A DNA stretch of 64,000 nt, taken from positions 20,466 to 84,465 of IMG/VR virus record IMGVR_UViG_3300017956_000007; one strand, written 5' to 3'. Both the position numbers and the translations under genes were made by a program. Source of the stretch: a virus. Position 1 is the first letter of the stretch, and every line of letters begins with the position of its first letter. The notes beneath the pieces were generated by a model. It was not told the origin of the DNA and did no database searches. It saw only the letters and a list, made by a program, of their open reading frames with translations. Shown here piece by piece: positions 28,469-37,825 of this stretch.

Positions 28469-31400
28469 ATTTTACCATTTGAATAATTTTATCAATTCCA
28501 TCAAAAACCATCTCAGTAGAGATATTTTTTGTACACTCAAACATTCTATCGGTTCCTTTATGATCCGGACACCAAAGCCAATCGCCTGGATCGAACTTAT
28601 GTCTATTATAGCAACTATTGCAAGTTTTGTCATTAAAAATCCTAACACATTTTGTGGAAAATTCTGAATTAGGATTACTAAACCCAGAAATTAATAAAAC
28701 GTGCTTATTCATAGACCATGCTAACCATGACAATCCTGACCCTAATCCTATGAAAAACTCAGATTTATTTATAGTCGCAATTGTCTGATTTAAAGTTCTA
28801 TTATGTCTCGGTATAATACCATCTGGACAATAGTTAAAATATTCACCCTGTCCAAAAGAAGGATGTTTGTCAATACAAACCACATCATACCCCTTAGTCT
28901 TTACATATTCAACAACTTTATTCCAAGCACCAGGATTATTCCAATATTTTGCCTGAGCAGTTGATTGCGTAGCAATTGCAACATAAGGTTTATTCAATTC
29001 GTATTCTTTTTCGTACACTGTAATTTTTGATGGTTTTTCCTTCCAATCCTTAAATCCTAAAATACTTGCGCACAATGTTTGCAATGGAACATCTTTACAA
29101 TCGACTGGAGACAAATCACATTTTTCAAAAAATCCTATTCTATATTGATGGTCAAAATCTTTAAATCCTGAATTAGGTTTTTCAAATTTTATTTCAGGAT
29201 ATTCATTTTCGAATAATTCATTGAAAAAAGTGCTACATATGACTTTACATTTATGTTTTTTTCTAAATGCTTCGACCGGTTCCATCCAAGCAATATTATC
29301 GCCTAATGCGGAAGAATCTAGCCAAATGAAAACTTTTTTATTTTCCATTTTCATATCATACACATGCACTAATTCTTCAGTTTTTTCATCAAAAATTTCA
29401 ATTTTCCAAGGTATAAAATAAGATAATGTTGATGCGGCCCAACAATTGTTTCCTATTTTAGTTTGAAAATGTATATAATCAGTTTCTGAATCTTTGAAAT
29501 TAATTTTAAAGTTTTTATCTACATTACCTTTTATAGACACATAAGGATTCGGGTTAACTGTTATATTATAATAAGATTTTTTTCTATCGTGTCTGTATTT
29601 ACTAAAATCATGTTCACTAGCATTTTTCAAATCATTTTGATATATGCTTATTAATCTTTCTCCCATATCCAATGGTATAGTTTGTTTCAATTCTTTTGCT
29701 CGGTAATAATATTTTTCTAAATTTAAAAAAATGTTATCCCAATCTCTTTCCATAGCAAATTTTCTAGCATCTTTTGATGACTGGTCTAAATCATTCAAAT
29801 GATGTAAAATACCCTCAACTATTGTATCCACACTTCTATCGCATTGATAAAAACCTGGTATTTTCATTTCATCTTGTAATGTTCCAACAACTGGCAATCC
29901 ACATGCCATTCCTTCTAGTACACCTAAACAAGGTTGTCCAGTTTCCATTGATGCCGGATGTACAATAATATCTTGTTCGGATAAAATATCTCTTAGATCT
30001 TTTTTGAAAACATTGCCTAATAGATTTATTTCTATGTCTTTTTTGCAATCGTTGTATATCTGATAAAAAACTTTATTGTAATCGTCATGTATAGAATCCG
30101 CTCCGACTATTGTTATAGGAAAGCCTAATTTATGGGCAGCCAAAATCGCTAAATGAAATCCTTTTCTATCGTCTCCCCCTCCAACACAAACCAATCTATT
30201 GCTTCTTTTTTTAGTATAATTGGGATAATAGAAATTAGTATCAACTCCATGATGTAAATGAAATAATTTATCCTGAGCATCAAAATATGATATGAATTTA
30301 TTGATAGGGGTTAAACTTAGAACAGAATTTTCAATTGTAGATTTTATTTGGTTATATGAATAACTATATTTTTCCTGTAATCCTACCCACGCATCATGAA
30401 CTGTATGAATAAACGGCACAAATTTATGTTTTAGTGAATCATTAAAATTAACCATATGATTATGAAAAACATCGTAATTTTCCAATTCCGTTTGTGTAAT
30501 TTCACTTAACCACATCAATTTTACGTTATGTCCTCTTCTCTTACCGGCATTGATATATTGACCAACAACTTCCTCAACACCTCCATAACCTTTAGGAGGT
30601 ATTTCTATACCGCATCCTGGATTTATTTGAATTATATTTAATTTTTCAAAATTATTATCATGAATTATACGTTCAAAGTTTTCGACAGGTAAATTTTCAA
30701 TTTCGCTTTTTTTCTCAGATTCTGGTTCACTAATTACCTCAACTATTTTCTTAATTTCTCCGTTTTTCGATCTTGTAATTAATGTGAACCTATTGTCTTT
30801 ATTATACCAGTTAAAATGATAATTTAAATCCGTCATCATACTAATAACATCAGATATTATGTCAATACCTGTTCTATTATTTTTCATTAAATGAGAATTA
30901 TCACAAAAAATTACAATCTCACAGTTAAAACTCAAGTTATTTTCAATAGATTCTATAAATTTTGATATTTCTTCTACAGTATCTTCAAGATTTATTTTAA
31001 TGAAAAAATAATCAACGTTTTTAACTCCATCGAAAAAAACATTGTGATCAAAAAATAATTTTTTCAATTTTTCTTTTTTAAGAATATCATATTTAAAATT
31101 TAAGAAACTAATATTTTTAGCTTGAATTTCATGATTTAGATATGATATGTAAGTTGATTCCGCTGAATCATATATATCATCAAAATATTTTAAATTTCTA
31201 GGATATTCTAAAATAAAATTTTTTCTTCTTTCTTTAGCATCAATTGCTAATTGTGCCTCTCCTCTTGTATTCCAATTTCTGTAATTCTCGGAATCATTAT
31301 GGTCTCTTGCCAAATAAGTAGTTCTTGGAATTGTAATCCATTTACCTCTCTCTTCCATCATTAATAACCACTGTCCATCATTAGAAGAACATGCTTCTCC

Positions 31401-31958
31401 GTCTTTATGTACAGGAAATTTAATGCCTGGCAAATTTCTAAAAATTCTTAAATATCCAAAAATATTTGTTCTATTTGGCCATAATTTTTCAAATCCTTCA
31501 AGAAAAGAATCATTATCGGTTGTCATAAAAACGTTATCTTTGAAATTCGACAAAAAATCCTGATTAGATTTTATAGTAAAATTATCATAGTATTTGTTCG
31601 CATTAAAATGCATCAAAACACTCTCTGGAAACAAATTAAAATAATAATTTATACGTTTTAACGTATTAGGCAATATAAAATCATCAGAATCAATGTGACA
31701 AACTATATCTCCAGTAGCGTGTGTCTGGGGATTCCACCATATTTCTTTTTTATATTTTGGTTGTATAATTTTTATTCTATCATCTCTGAGACTGATATCA
31801 TTGATAATTTCCAAAGTTTTATCATTAGAAAAATCATCTGATATTAACCATTCCCAATTATCATAATTTTGACATAATATAGATTCTGCGGTTTCTCGTA
31901 TATATTTTTCAGCATTAAAACATGAAGTTATTAATGACAATTTCAATTCATCATACAT
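28455..31958 (-). CDS. Three-domain glycosyltransferase: GT2 + GT4 + autotransporter-type heptosyltransferase
   Basis: The start chosen is ATG at 31958 with AAAAGG 5 bases upstream; a TTG one codon earlier is less likely. Residues 1-250 are a GT2 domain (LITSCFNAEKYI; acidic HIDSDDF at about 88-94). Residues about 440-760 are GT4 (GYGGVEEVVGQY; CVGGGDDRKGFHLA; HPASMETGQPCLGVLEGMACG). Residues about 800-1168 match the autotransporter strand-loop-strand heptosyltransferases (TibC/Aah): SSALGDNIAWMEPVEAFRKK, LGSGLSWLAWS, and four cysteines at about 1113, 1116, 1130 and 1142 (CNSC, then C, then C) like the iron finger of that family. These use ADP-heptose to modify serines of surface proteins. 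The fusion with two further transferases is unusual. Confidence 0.85.
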   Translation of the reverse strand: MYDELKLSLITSCFNAEKYIRETAESILCQNYDNWEWLISDDFSNDKTLEIINDISLRDDRIKIIQPKYKKEIWWNPQTHATGDIVCHIDSDDFILPNTLKRINYYFNLFPESVLMHFNANKYYDNFTIKSNQDFLSNFKDNVFMTTDNDSFLEGFEKLWPNRTNIFGYLRIFRNLPGIKFPVHKDGEACSSNDGQWLLMMEERGKWITIPRTTYLARDHNDSENYRNWNTRGEAQLAIDAKERRKNFILEYPRNLKYFDDIYDSAESTYISYLNHEIQAKNISFLNFKYDILKKEKLKKLFFDHNVFFDGVKNVDYFFIKINLEDTVEEISKFIESIENNLSFNCEIVIFCDNSHLMKNNRTGIDIISDVISMMTDLNYHFNWYNKDNRFTLITRSKNGEIKKIVEVISEPESEKKSEIENLPVENFERIIHDNNFEKLNIIQINPGCGIEIPPKGYGGVEEVVGQYINAGKRRGHNVKLMWLSEITQTELENYDVFHNHMVNFNDSLKHKFVPFIHTVHDAWVGLQEKYSYSYNQIKSTIENSVLSLTPINKFISYFDAQDKLFHLHHGVDTNFYYPNYTKKRSNRLVCVGGGDDRKGFHLAILAAHKLGFPITIVGADSIHDDYNKVFYQIYNDCKKDIEINLLGNVFKKDLRDILSEQDIIVHPASMETGQPCLGVLEGMACGLPVVGTLQDEMKIPGFYQCDRSVDTIVEGILHHLNDLDQSSKDARKFAMERDWDNIFLNLEKYYYRAKELKQTIPLDMGERLISIYQNDLKNASEHDFSKYRHDRKKSYYNITVNPNPYVSIKGNVDKNFKINFKDSETDYIHFQTKIGNNCWAASTLSYFIPWKIEIFDEKTEELVHVYDMKMENKKVFIWLDSSALGDNIAWMEPVEAFRKKHKCKVICSTFFNELFENEYPEIKFEKPNSGFKDFDHQYRIGFFEKCDLSPVDCKDVPLQTLCASILGFKDWKEKPSKITVYEKEYELNKPYVAIATQSTAQAKYWNNPGAWNKVVEYVKTKGYDVVCIDKHPSFGQGEYFNYCPDGIIPRHNRTLNQTIATINKSEFFIGLGSGLSWLAWSMNKHVLLISGFSNPNSEFSTKCVRIFNDKTCNSCYNRHKFDPGDWLWCPDHKGTDRMFECTKNISTEMVFDGIDKIIQMVKYENK

Positions 31959-31961
31959 CAA

Positions 31962-32969
31962 TTACCTTTTAAAATAAATTGTAGTTGTTTTTTTAATATT
32001 ATTGACTAATGTTTGATCATTTAAATCAAAAGTTTTTATCAACTCATCATTCATAAAAATTTCTATCAATTGACCTTTATTAAATTTAACTAGATTATAA
32101 AAACCTTTCATAAAAAATGAATCCGATACTATTTGATTATCTACAACTATTTTCATTTTCATATCAATAAAATGATTTAAATGAAATATATAATCTTCTT
32201 CATTATCACCTATATAAAGTGCCACCCAAGGTTTTGTTTCTTCTATGTGCATCCTATCTTGTTCAAATTGTATTCGATTCAAATTAGGAACAAAATCGAT
32301 TAATTCCACATTTGAATTTTTTTCATCATTGTATTTTGTCAATCCCAAAACATAAGCAAAAAACTCCTCACCTGGTAAGAATTGATACTTCAAAGTTATT
32401 TCTTTTTGAACTTCTAAATCCAAATACTTCATAAAGCGTTCATACATATAATCTACGTTTCCGGACATCAATCTTGTAGTAACTTGCATTTTGCCGTGAG
32501 TGTCGGAATTGTCTTCACTGGACCAATAATAAAAAACACCATCTAATTTTTTAGATAATATCTTATATTCATTCATAATCAATTCATGTGGACTTTTAAT
32601 AAGACCATCATAATCCATGATATGAATAATTTTTTTTCTTAAAATTTTTGCATAATTAATACCCAAAGTTAATAATCTGTAAACCGCAAAAGTTGTATTG
32701 TGACCATGAAATTGTTTTGTTGATAAATCAAACCCATCTGTGTAATACGTTATATAACCTAAATATTCTGGATCTTTTAACACAATATTGTCTTTATCAT
32801 AAACAAAATAATCAACTTTTTCCTGAATTTCTTTTGACACCGGTGTATGGGTAGTTAATATTATTTCATAATTAAAATATTTTATATTATTAATCAACTC
32901 TAAACAACATTTTATTCTCTCAGGAGTTGAAAGATGGGCATGAATTAATACAATAGAATCAGAGGACAT
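31962..32969 (-). CDS. Glycosyltransferase-like protein (DxD-type)
   Basis: The start at 32969 is chosen because GGAG lies 9 bases upstream; an ATG at 32984 has no usable spacing from its purine run. The N-terminal 150 residues look like a GT-A fold: VLIHAHLSTPERIKCCLELI, then YEIILTTHTP, and IIHIMDYDGLI, where the DxD sits. A C-terminal beta-rich segment (about 250-335) resembles the sugar-binding or strand-loop extension of its neighbours. It sits between two large glycosyltransferase genes, with an 11-base overlap upstream and only a few bases downstream, so it is likely part of the same glycan pathway. Donor and acceptor are unknown. Confidence 0.65.
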   Translation of the reverse strand: MSSDSIVLIHAHLSTPERIKCCLELINNIKYFNYEIILTTHTPVSKEIQEKVDYFVYDKDNIVLKDPEYLGYITYYTDGFDLSTKQFHGHNTTFAVYRLLTLGINYAKILRKKIIHIMDYDGLIKSPHELIMNEYKILSKKLDGVFYYWSSEDNSDTHGKMQVTTRLMSGNVDYMYERFMKYLDLEVQKEITLKYQFLPGEEFFAYVLGLTKYNDEKNSNVELIDFVPNLNRIQFEQDRMHIEETKPWVALYIGDNEEDYIFHLNHFIDMKMKIVVDNQIVSDSFFMKGFYNLVKFNKGQLIEIFMNDELIKTFDLNDQTLVNNIKKTTTIYFKR

Positions 32970-35634
32970 ATGTGATGTCTCCATCCTTTAATAATGAAGT
33001 TCCATCTTTAAATGATTTATCTAGATATGAATTACCGGAACATTGTATTGAGTATGGGTTTTTTGTGATACCTCCAACCATTTCATTTAATACATTATTA
33101 TTTAACCACAAATCATATGTGTCCCATCCTGTTTTTTCAAATTTATTTAAAAAATATTCTCTACAATTTGCAGGAATTAAATAACAATGCGCTTCTGACA
33201 TTCTGTTTGTCACATCAAAATATTTATTTCGTTTTTGATAATGCCATTCAACAATCCTTTTACCAAAATTCATATATTTTAAATCAAATTCCATTAAATC
33301 ATCAAATCTATCAGTTATTTCTTTATAAACTTCAAAAATTGGTTTAATAAAAATTGCATCACATTCACAAAATAAAACCGCATCTACCTCATCATTCAAA
33401 TGCTCTAACATTGCCTTATAATGTGCCAAATAATTACCGTAATGGGCAGGAGTTAATTTATAATGTCCGGGTTCCATTTGAACATCATCTGGTCTGGCAC
33501 AACTCTCTTTAGGAGGCATGTCAGAATATTTTTTGTTAATCATTTGAACATATTTCCATCCAGAATATTCAGCTAATTTTGTCAAATGTTCTATCGATTT
33601 TTTTTCACGTTCACCTTCAATGTCAACTAACATGTGTACTATTTTAATTTTAGGTACTCTAGATGCCCATAGGTTTCCTAATCCTCCATCAACAATTTCT
33701 TTATCAAATTTAACATCATATCCTAATTTTTTTAACCTATCAATCAATTTACTGGATCTTAAAATTCTAGATTCTAAAGAATTATCATTATTGAAAAAAT
33801 CATGCACTTCCATTGTGATTTTTCGTATGCGATGCTTCAACATATGATCGGAAATGGTAGGCATAATATTCCATTCTGCCCCTTCACAATCTAATTTTAA
33901 CACATCTATTCTATCAACATCATTATTTTTCATGAATGTGTCAAAATTTATAGTTCTAACTTCTTCAATTTTTTTCTTTCCTAAAGTAGTTGGATTTTCT
34001 TCAGAAGTATTAAAACTATCATAAAAAGTATTCACTGCCGAAGAACCTAAGATTTTAAATTCTGAAGTTCCATTTTTATCGGACAATGCCATGTTAAATT
34101 TCTTGACTTGATCATAACCTTTTAAATTTTCACACAATATTTCAAATGTTTTTTTTGCCGGCTCAAATGTGAAAATTTTTGAGGCTCCTTTACTCAAACA
34201 ATATAGGTCAAAAAGACCATAATGACCACCAACATCTAAAACAACATCACCTTGCAATATATTTACGTATTTGTAACATTCTTGATAAAAAACTTCATAT
34301 AATGTAAACCAAGATGCAGGATCATCTTGAATACCCTTTATATTTACATCAACATCATTGATCTTAATATCATCAATTTGATTATCAAAATCAAATGTTT
34401 TCTCATATAAAATATGATGCTCATCCATTAAATTGCCATCAGTTAAACTTGAAAAATAGTCACCAGGAGCATCATAAATTTTTAGATTAATTCCTCCCAG
34501 AATTTTTTGAGAACAATTAGGTTGAACCCAAAGATTAGGACTAAAAATTTTTGATCTGTAAACTAATAAATTAGTTTTTGTATCAAACAAACAAACCAAT
34601 TTATTTTCAAGACATTTAAAATAATCTCCAGTGGAGATTGATATTTTAGTATCATCTTCTAATTTACATGAAATAAAGTTTTCGGTGATGTTCAATTTTC
34701 TCAAAATTTTTAATTTATTTACCTCAAAATTATCATTAGTCAAATATGTTACCTTATCATCTAACTTATTCAAATAAGAATCTAACTTATATACAATAGT
34801 AGGCATTTTCCAACTTAATGCTTCTTTTATCGCTAAAGGATTTGTTTCCTTATCATGTACATTGCCCCTAGATGTGAATAAAAATAAATCCATACAGGAA
34901 TAAAAATTATCAACATCGGATCTTTCACCCCATATTTTACAATTATCAGGAATGTCACTCATCAATGGTTCCCAATATGATTTAAAATTAGGTGCCATAT
35001 TTCCGACAAAATGAAATTCTATAGGAAATTGTCTTAGACTTTTTGCATATTCTATAATTTCTGCCTGATTTTTTCTAGGTGTAAATAGACCTACATTTAA
35101 AACATGATACTTTTCAGGATCTAAATTTAATTGCTTCAAACCTTCTATTCTATCACGTTTATCTTTTATAGGAACTGGATATTCTATTACAGAACTTGGA
35201 ATTTTTAAGGAAGAAAAATTATGTACCTGATTGTCACTACAAAATAAAAATCTATCAGGCAAAAATACTTTATTTGAAGGTTCGAAAGATGAATCGTGAG
35301 ATGTTTCGAAAATTAAATATTTTCTTTCTGTATTGTATATTTTTTTAGAAATATCTTGACTCATGAAAAATTCAGGCATTTCCTCAAAATGAATAATATC
35401 AGGTTGAATTTTTTCTATAATTTGAAAAATTTCTTCCTTTTCCTCTCCAAGAGTAAAAACTTTATCATTTAATAAATTAATTATTTTGTTTTTTTGTACT
35501 CTGTAAATTCCGTAGTCGTTATATTCTATGACATAAATATTATAAATATTTTTCAAAAATTCTATTTTTTTTAATAGATACTGAGGAGCTCCTCCAGTTG
35601 ACAAATGAGGAGTAATGTACAATATATTTTTCAT
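32959..35634 (-). CDS. Three-domain protein: GT4-like transferase + FkbM methyltransferase + transferase-like domain
   Basis: The 891 residues form three blocks. Residues 1-310 are GT4-like (TPHLSTGGAPQYLLKKIEFL; VGLFTPRKNQAEII at about 181-194; a C-terminal E-rich motif at KETNPLAIKEALSWKMP). Residues about 460-620 are an FkbM-type SAM methyltransferase (VVLDVGGHYGLFDLY at 464-478; FTFEPAKKTFEIL; DVLKLDCEGAEWNI at 577-590). Residues about 660-891 have an acidic metal-site-like motif (AVLFCECDAIFIKP) and look like a second sugar transferase. FkbM enzymes often O-methylate sugars, so the protein may add and cap a methylated sugar. Ribosome binding site AAAGGTGG lies just before the ATG. It is first in a minus-strand operon from the divergent region. 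Confidence 0.82.
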   Translation of the reverse strand: MKNILYITPHLSTGGAPQYLLKKIEFLKNIYNIYVIEYNDYGIYRVQKNKIINLLNDKVFTLGEEKEEIFQIIEKIQPDIIHFEEMPEFFMSQDISKKIYNTERKYLIFETSHDSSFEPSNKVFLPDRFLFCSDNQVHNFSSLKIPSSVIEYPVPIKDKRDRIEGLKQLNLDPEKYHVLNVGLFTPRKNQAEIIEYAKSLRQFPIEFHFVGNMAPNFKSYWEPLMSDIPDNCKIWGERSDVDNFYSCMDLFLFTSRGNVHDKETNPLAIKEALSWKMPTIVYKLDSYLNKLDDKVTYLTNDNFEVNKLKILRKLNITENFISCKLEDDTKISISTGDYFKCLENKLVCLFDTKTNLLVYRSKIFSPNLWVQPNCSQKILGGINLKIYDAPGDYFSSLTDGNLMDEHHILYEKTFDFDNQIDDIKINDVDVNIKGIQDDPASWFTLYEVFYQECYKYVNILQGDVVLDVGGHYGLFDLYCLSKGASKIFTFEPAKKTFEILCENLKGYDQVKKFNMALSDKNGTSEFKILGSSAVNTFYDSFNTSEENPTTLGKKKIEEVRTINFDTFMKNNDVDRIDVLKLDCEGAEWNIMPTISDHMLKHRIRKITMEVHDFFNNDNSLESRILRSSKLIDRLKKLGYDVKFDKEIVDGGLGNLWASRVPKIKIVHMLVDIEGEREKKSIEHLTKLAEYSGWKYVQMINKKYSDMPPKESCARPDDVQMEPGHYKLTPAHYGNYLAHYKAMLEHLNDEVDAVLFCECDAIFIKPIFEVYKEITDRFDDLMEFDLKYMNFGKRIVEWHYQKRNKYFDVTNRMSEAHCYLIPANCREYFLNKFEKTGWDTYDLWLNNNVLNEMVGGITKNPYSIQCSGNSYLDKSFKDGTSLLKDGDITYVL
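32979..32982 (-). promoter_or_regulatory. Ribosome binding site deciding the start of the DxD glycosyltransferase
   Basis: GGAG on the minus strand stands 9 bases before the ATG at 32969. The alternative ATG at 32984 directly abuts its only AAAGG, leaving no spacing, so the shorter protein is preferred. Confidence 0.45.
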
Positions 35635-35670
35635 GAATCCACCTTTACATATTTTAATTTTTATACAGAT

Positions 35671-35690
35671 ATATATACTATAGTATATAT
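35671..35690. promoter_or_regulatory. Perfect 20-bp palindrome in divergent promoter region
   Basis: ATATATACTATAGTATATAT is its own reverse complement. It lies in the middle of the 86-base gap (35635-35720) between the divergent glycosyltransferase operon and the fibre operon, about 36 bases from one start and 30 bases from the other. Such symmetry suits a dimeric regulator or overlapping divergent promoters. The rest of the gap is A+T-rich, with TATAAAAA on the minus strand and no exact T4 late promoter. Confidence 0.55.
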
Positions 35691-35707
35691 TTAATAATTT
35701 GTCAATG

Positions 35708-35715
35708 AAAAAGGA
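35708..35715 (+). promoter_or_regulatory. Ribosome binding site for the first fibre gene
   Basis: AAAAAGGA ends 5 bases before ATG 35721 and decides this start over an in-frame TTG at 35718. Confidence 0.7.
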
Positions 35716-35720
35716 TTTTG

Positions 35721-37019
35721 ATGCCGAGACCTTTAGTATATAAAGAAAATACTAGTGGAACTGAATTTGGTCTATATGAACTTACCGATAGCCAATTAGA
35801 ACTACTATCATATCTAGTTAGAGCTAGATATGCGGAAAAATTAGCAGATATCAGTAGTACAACCAGTGGAATAAGAGGACAAATCTATCTCAAAACATTT
35901 TCAAATTCGGCCCCTAGACGAGGAACAACATCGGACTATTTTTCGGGGAGTTTTAGAGACTCTAGAAGAGATTATGCTTTATCAGGAAATTTGTCTGCCT
36001 CTGACGATAGACTTGGGTCTGATTTATTTAGTGGACCATCGTCAGCAGCACAACTAACTGTAGAAGATGTGCCTGGTGCAACATTAACCGATAATAAACT
36101 GATTTCTAATTTTGGTCCTGCACCCTCTGCTGTACCAAGTTATACTACTGGAGGATACACATTTACACCAAGAAGTTATGACAGTTATATGTTATATCAA
36201 AGAAGCGCACAAGAATTAACGCCTTCTGATGCAGATACAAATGAAAATGGGTTTTTAATTTATACATCAAGAAGTCTTAAACCTGCAGGGAAAGATAGAT
36301 CTGTCATAACAGAATTACTCTCAGATTGTTACACCCAAATGAAAACGGGAGATGGAGTTGGAACATATTATGTTGATAAGAGTACAGCAACAAAACCTGG
36401 GGGACAAACAAATGGAACCTTCGTAAACATGGGAACATTTTTTATCGATACAAGATCACAAGTCAGTAGTGTAACAACAACTTCCATGACTATTGATGCG
36501 GATGGATACCCTAGAGGTAAAAACTATGGTTCTGTTGTAGAACAGCACAATTTACCTAATATGTCATATGCTTGGGGTGTTGTTGTTACATATAATTATT
36601 GGGTAAAAACAGAAGATACTGCTTTTGATGTTTCGGGGGGAACAAAACAATTTAGTAATTTAATGTTTTTAAAAAATGATGGTCATAAATTATTAAGAAA
36701 AGATAGAACTTCAACTTCTGCCCCAACAAGTACTTCTGATTTGAAGACTAAATATGGAGTATTTATGGATATGATAGATAAAGTAATAATTCCTCAATTT
36801 GCTAACGGATCTGATTTACCAACTTATTACAAAACAAATAATAATCCTCCATCCCCTGCTTCGAAAATAAGAGGAACTATAGAAGATACATATTATGCAG
36901 GAACAAATACTTATTTGTACAGATCAACTTCAGGATTAACATATAAGAGACTTGATATTCCAAAAATAGACAACAACAATGTCTTTACAACAACTATGTA
37001 TTGGTATATTAATAATTAA
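35721..37019 (+). CDS. Fibre-like virion structural protein (module copy 1)
   Basis: From ATG 35721 the protein has 432 residues. The N-terminus (MPRPLVYKE, then LTDSQLELLSYLVRARYAEKL at about 20-40) matches, from memory, the capsid- or baseplate-proximal segment of fibre-like structural proteins in cyanophages. The middle is Ser/Gly-rich, and about residues 190-240 contain DGVGTYYVDKS and GTFVNMGTFFID. The same blocks occur in the gene at 37826-38857, so the two are paralogues. It is followed by an acidic partner gene. The host-recognition role is inferred. Confidence 0.75.
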   Translation: MPRPLVYKENTSGTEFGLYELTDSQLELLSYLVRARYAEKLADISSTTSGIRGQIYLKTFSNSAPRRGTTSDYFSGSFRDSRRDYALSGNLSASDDRLGSDLFSGPSSAAQLTVEDVPGATLTDNKLISNFGPAPSAVPSYTTGGYTFTPRSYDSYMLYQRSAQELTPSDADTNENGFLIYTSRSLKPAGKDRSVITELLSDCYTQMKTGDGVGTYYVDKSTATKPGGQTNGTFVNMGTFFIDTRSQVSSVTTTSMTIDADGYPRGKNYGSVVEQHNLPNMSYAWGVVVTYNYWVKTEDTAFDVSGGTKQFSNLMFLKNDGHKLLRKDRTSTSAPTSTSDLKTKYGVFMDMIDKVIIPQFANGSDLPTYYKTNNNPPSPASKIRGTIEDTYYAGTNTYLYRSTSGLTYKRLDIPKIDNNNVFTTTMYWYINN

Positions 37020-37037
37020 ATTATTTAAGGTAAAATA

Positions 37038-37823
37038 ATGGAAAACACTGATAATGTTGTAATATCAACAATTGAAACTTCAAACGATGAAATTATTGCA
37101 AATAATGAATCCGTAAATGTGTATATTCAAGAGAGTGATAGTGCTAGTGATAGTACGATAGAAAATCCTGAATATTTCTCAAATGAAACTGATGAATCCT
37201 CCATAACTGATATTTCATCAGAAACAGAATTAGAAAGTGATGAATCGGTAAATGAATTAGATGAGGAAATTGAAGAGGAAGAAATAGAATTATTTACAAT
37301 AAATGGCGTTACGTTAACTAACAAAATGCATGATCCTTGTCCAGAATTTAGACCGATATATGCACATTTTAATGATGAAAAAAATACGGTGGTTAGAATA
37401 TTTTTCATTAGTCTAGATGAAAATGAAAAAGGAGAAACATATTGGTCAAAGTTGCAAAATGGTTTATTTTCTTATCAAAAACCCATACCCGAAATACAGA
37501 AACTTTCAATATTTTTCAGTGAACAAGACTTAATTGACAATCACAATAAACTAATATATGATGATTTAGAATTTCAAAGAGAAGTTTTTAATTACATGGA
37601 ATGGAAAGCTACAGGATTATCAGGATCCGAAGAAAAAATTACTTTAAATAACATTAAACAATTAAGTTCAGAAGCACTTTTTAAAATAAAATTAGAATTA
37701 TTTGAAGAAGCCGTCATTCAAGAATGCGAAAGTGTTGAATTAAGAGCCAATTTGAGAAAATCAAATAATTTAATAGAATTGTTTTATCATTATCAAACTA
37801 TTTTAAATCAAAGTAAAGAATAA
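37038..37823 (+). CDS. Acidic partner protein of fibre gene (module copy 1)
   Basis: Of the 261 residues, the first 85 are a strongly acidic Ser/Glu/Asp linker (ETELESDESVNELDEEIEEEE). The rest is more ordered. Near 180-196 it has FQREVFNYMEWKATGL, and at the end LRANLRKSNNLIELFYHYQT. These two blocks are shared with the 176-residue protein at 38869-39399, so they define one family. I do not recognise it from a database family. Strict pairing with a fibre gene suggests an adaptor, chaperone or minor fibre protein. RBS AAGG is visible before the ATG. Confidence 0.68.
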   Translation: MENTDNVVISTIETSNDEIIANNESVNVYIQESDSASDSTIENPEYFSNETDESSITDISSETELESDESVNELDEEIEEEEIELFTINGVTLTNKMHDPCPEFRPIYAHFNDEKNTVVRIFFISLDENEKGETYWSKLQNGLFSYQKPIPEIQKLSIFFSEQDLIDNHNKLIYDDLEFQREVFNYMEWKATGLSGSEEKITLNNIKQLSSEALFKIKLELFEEAVIQECESVELRANLRKSNNLIELFYHYQTILNQSKE

Positions 37824-37825
37824 AA

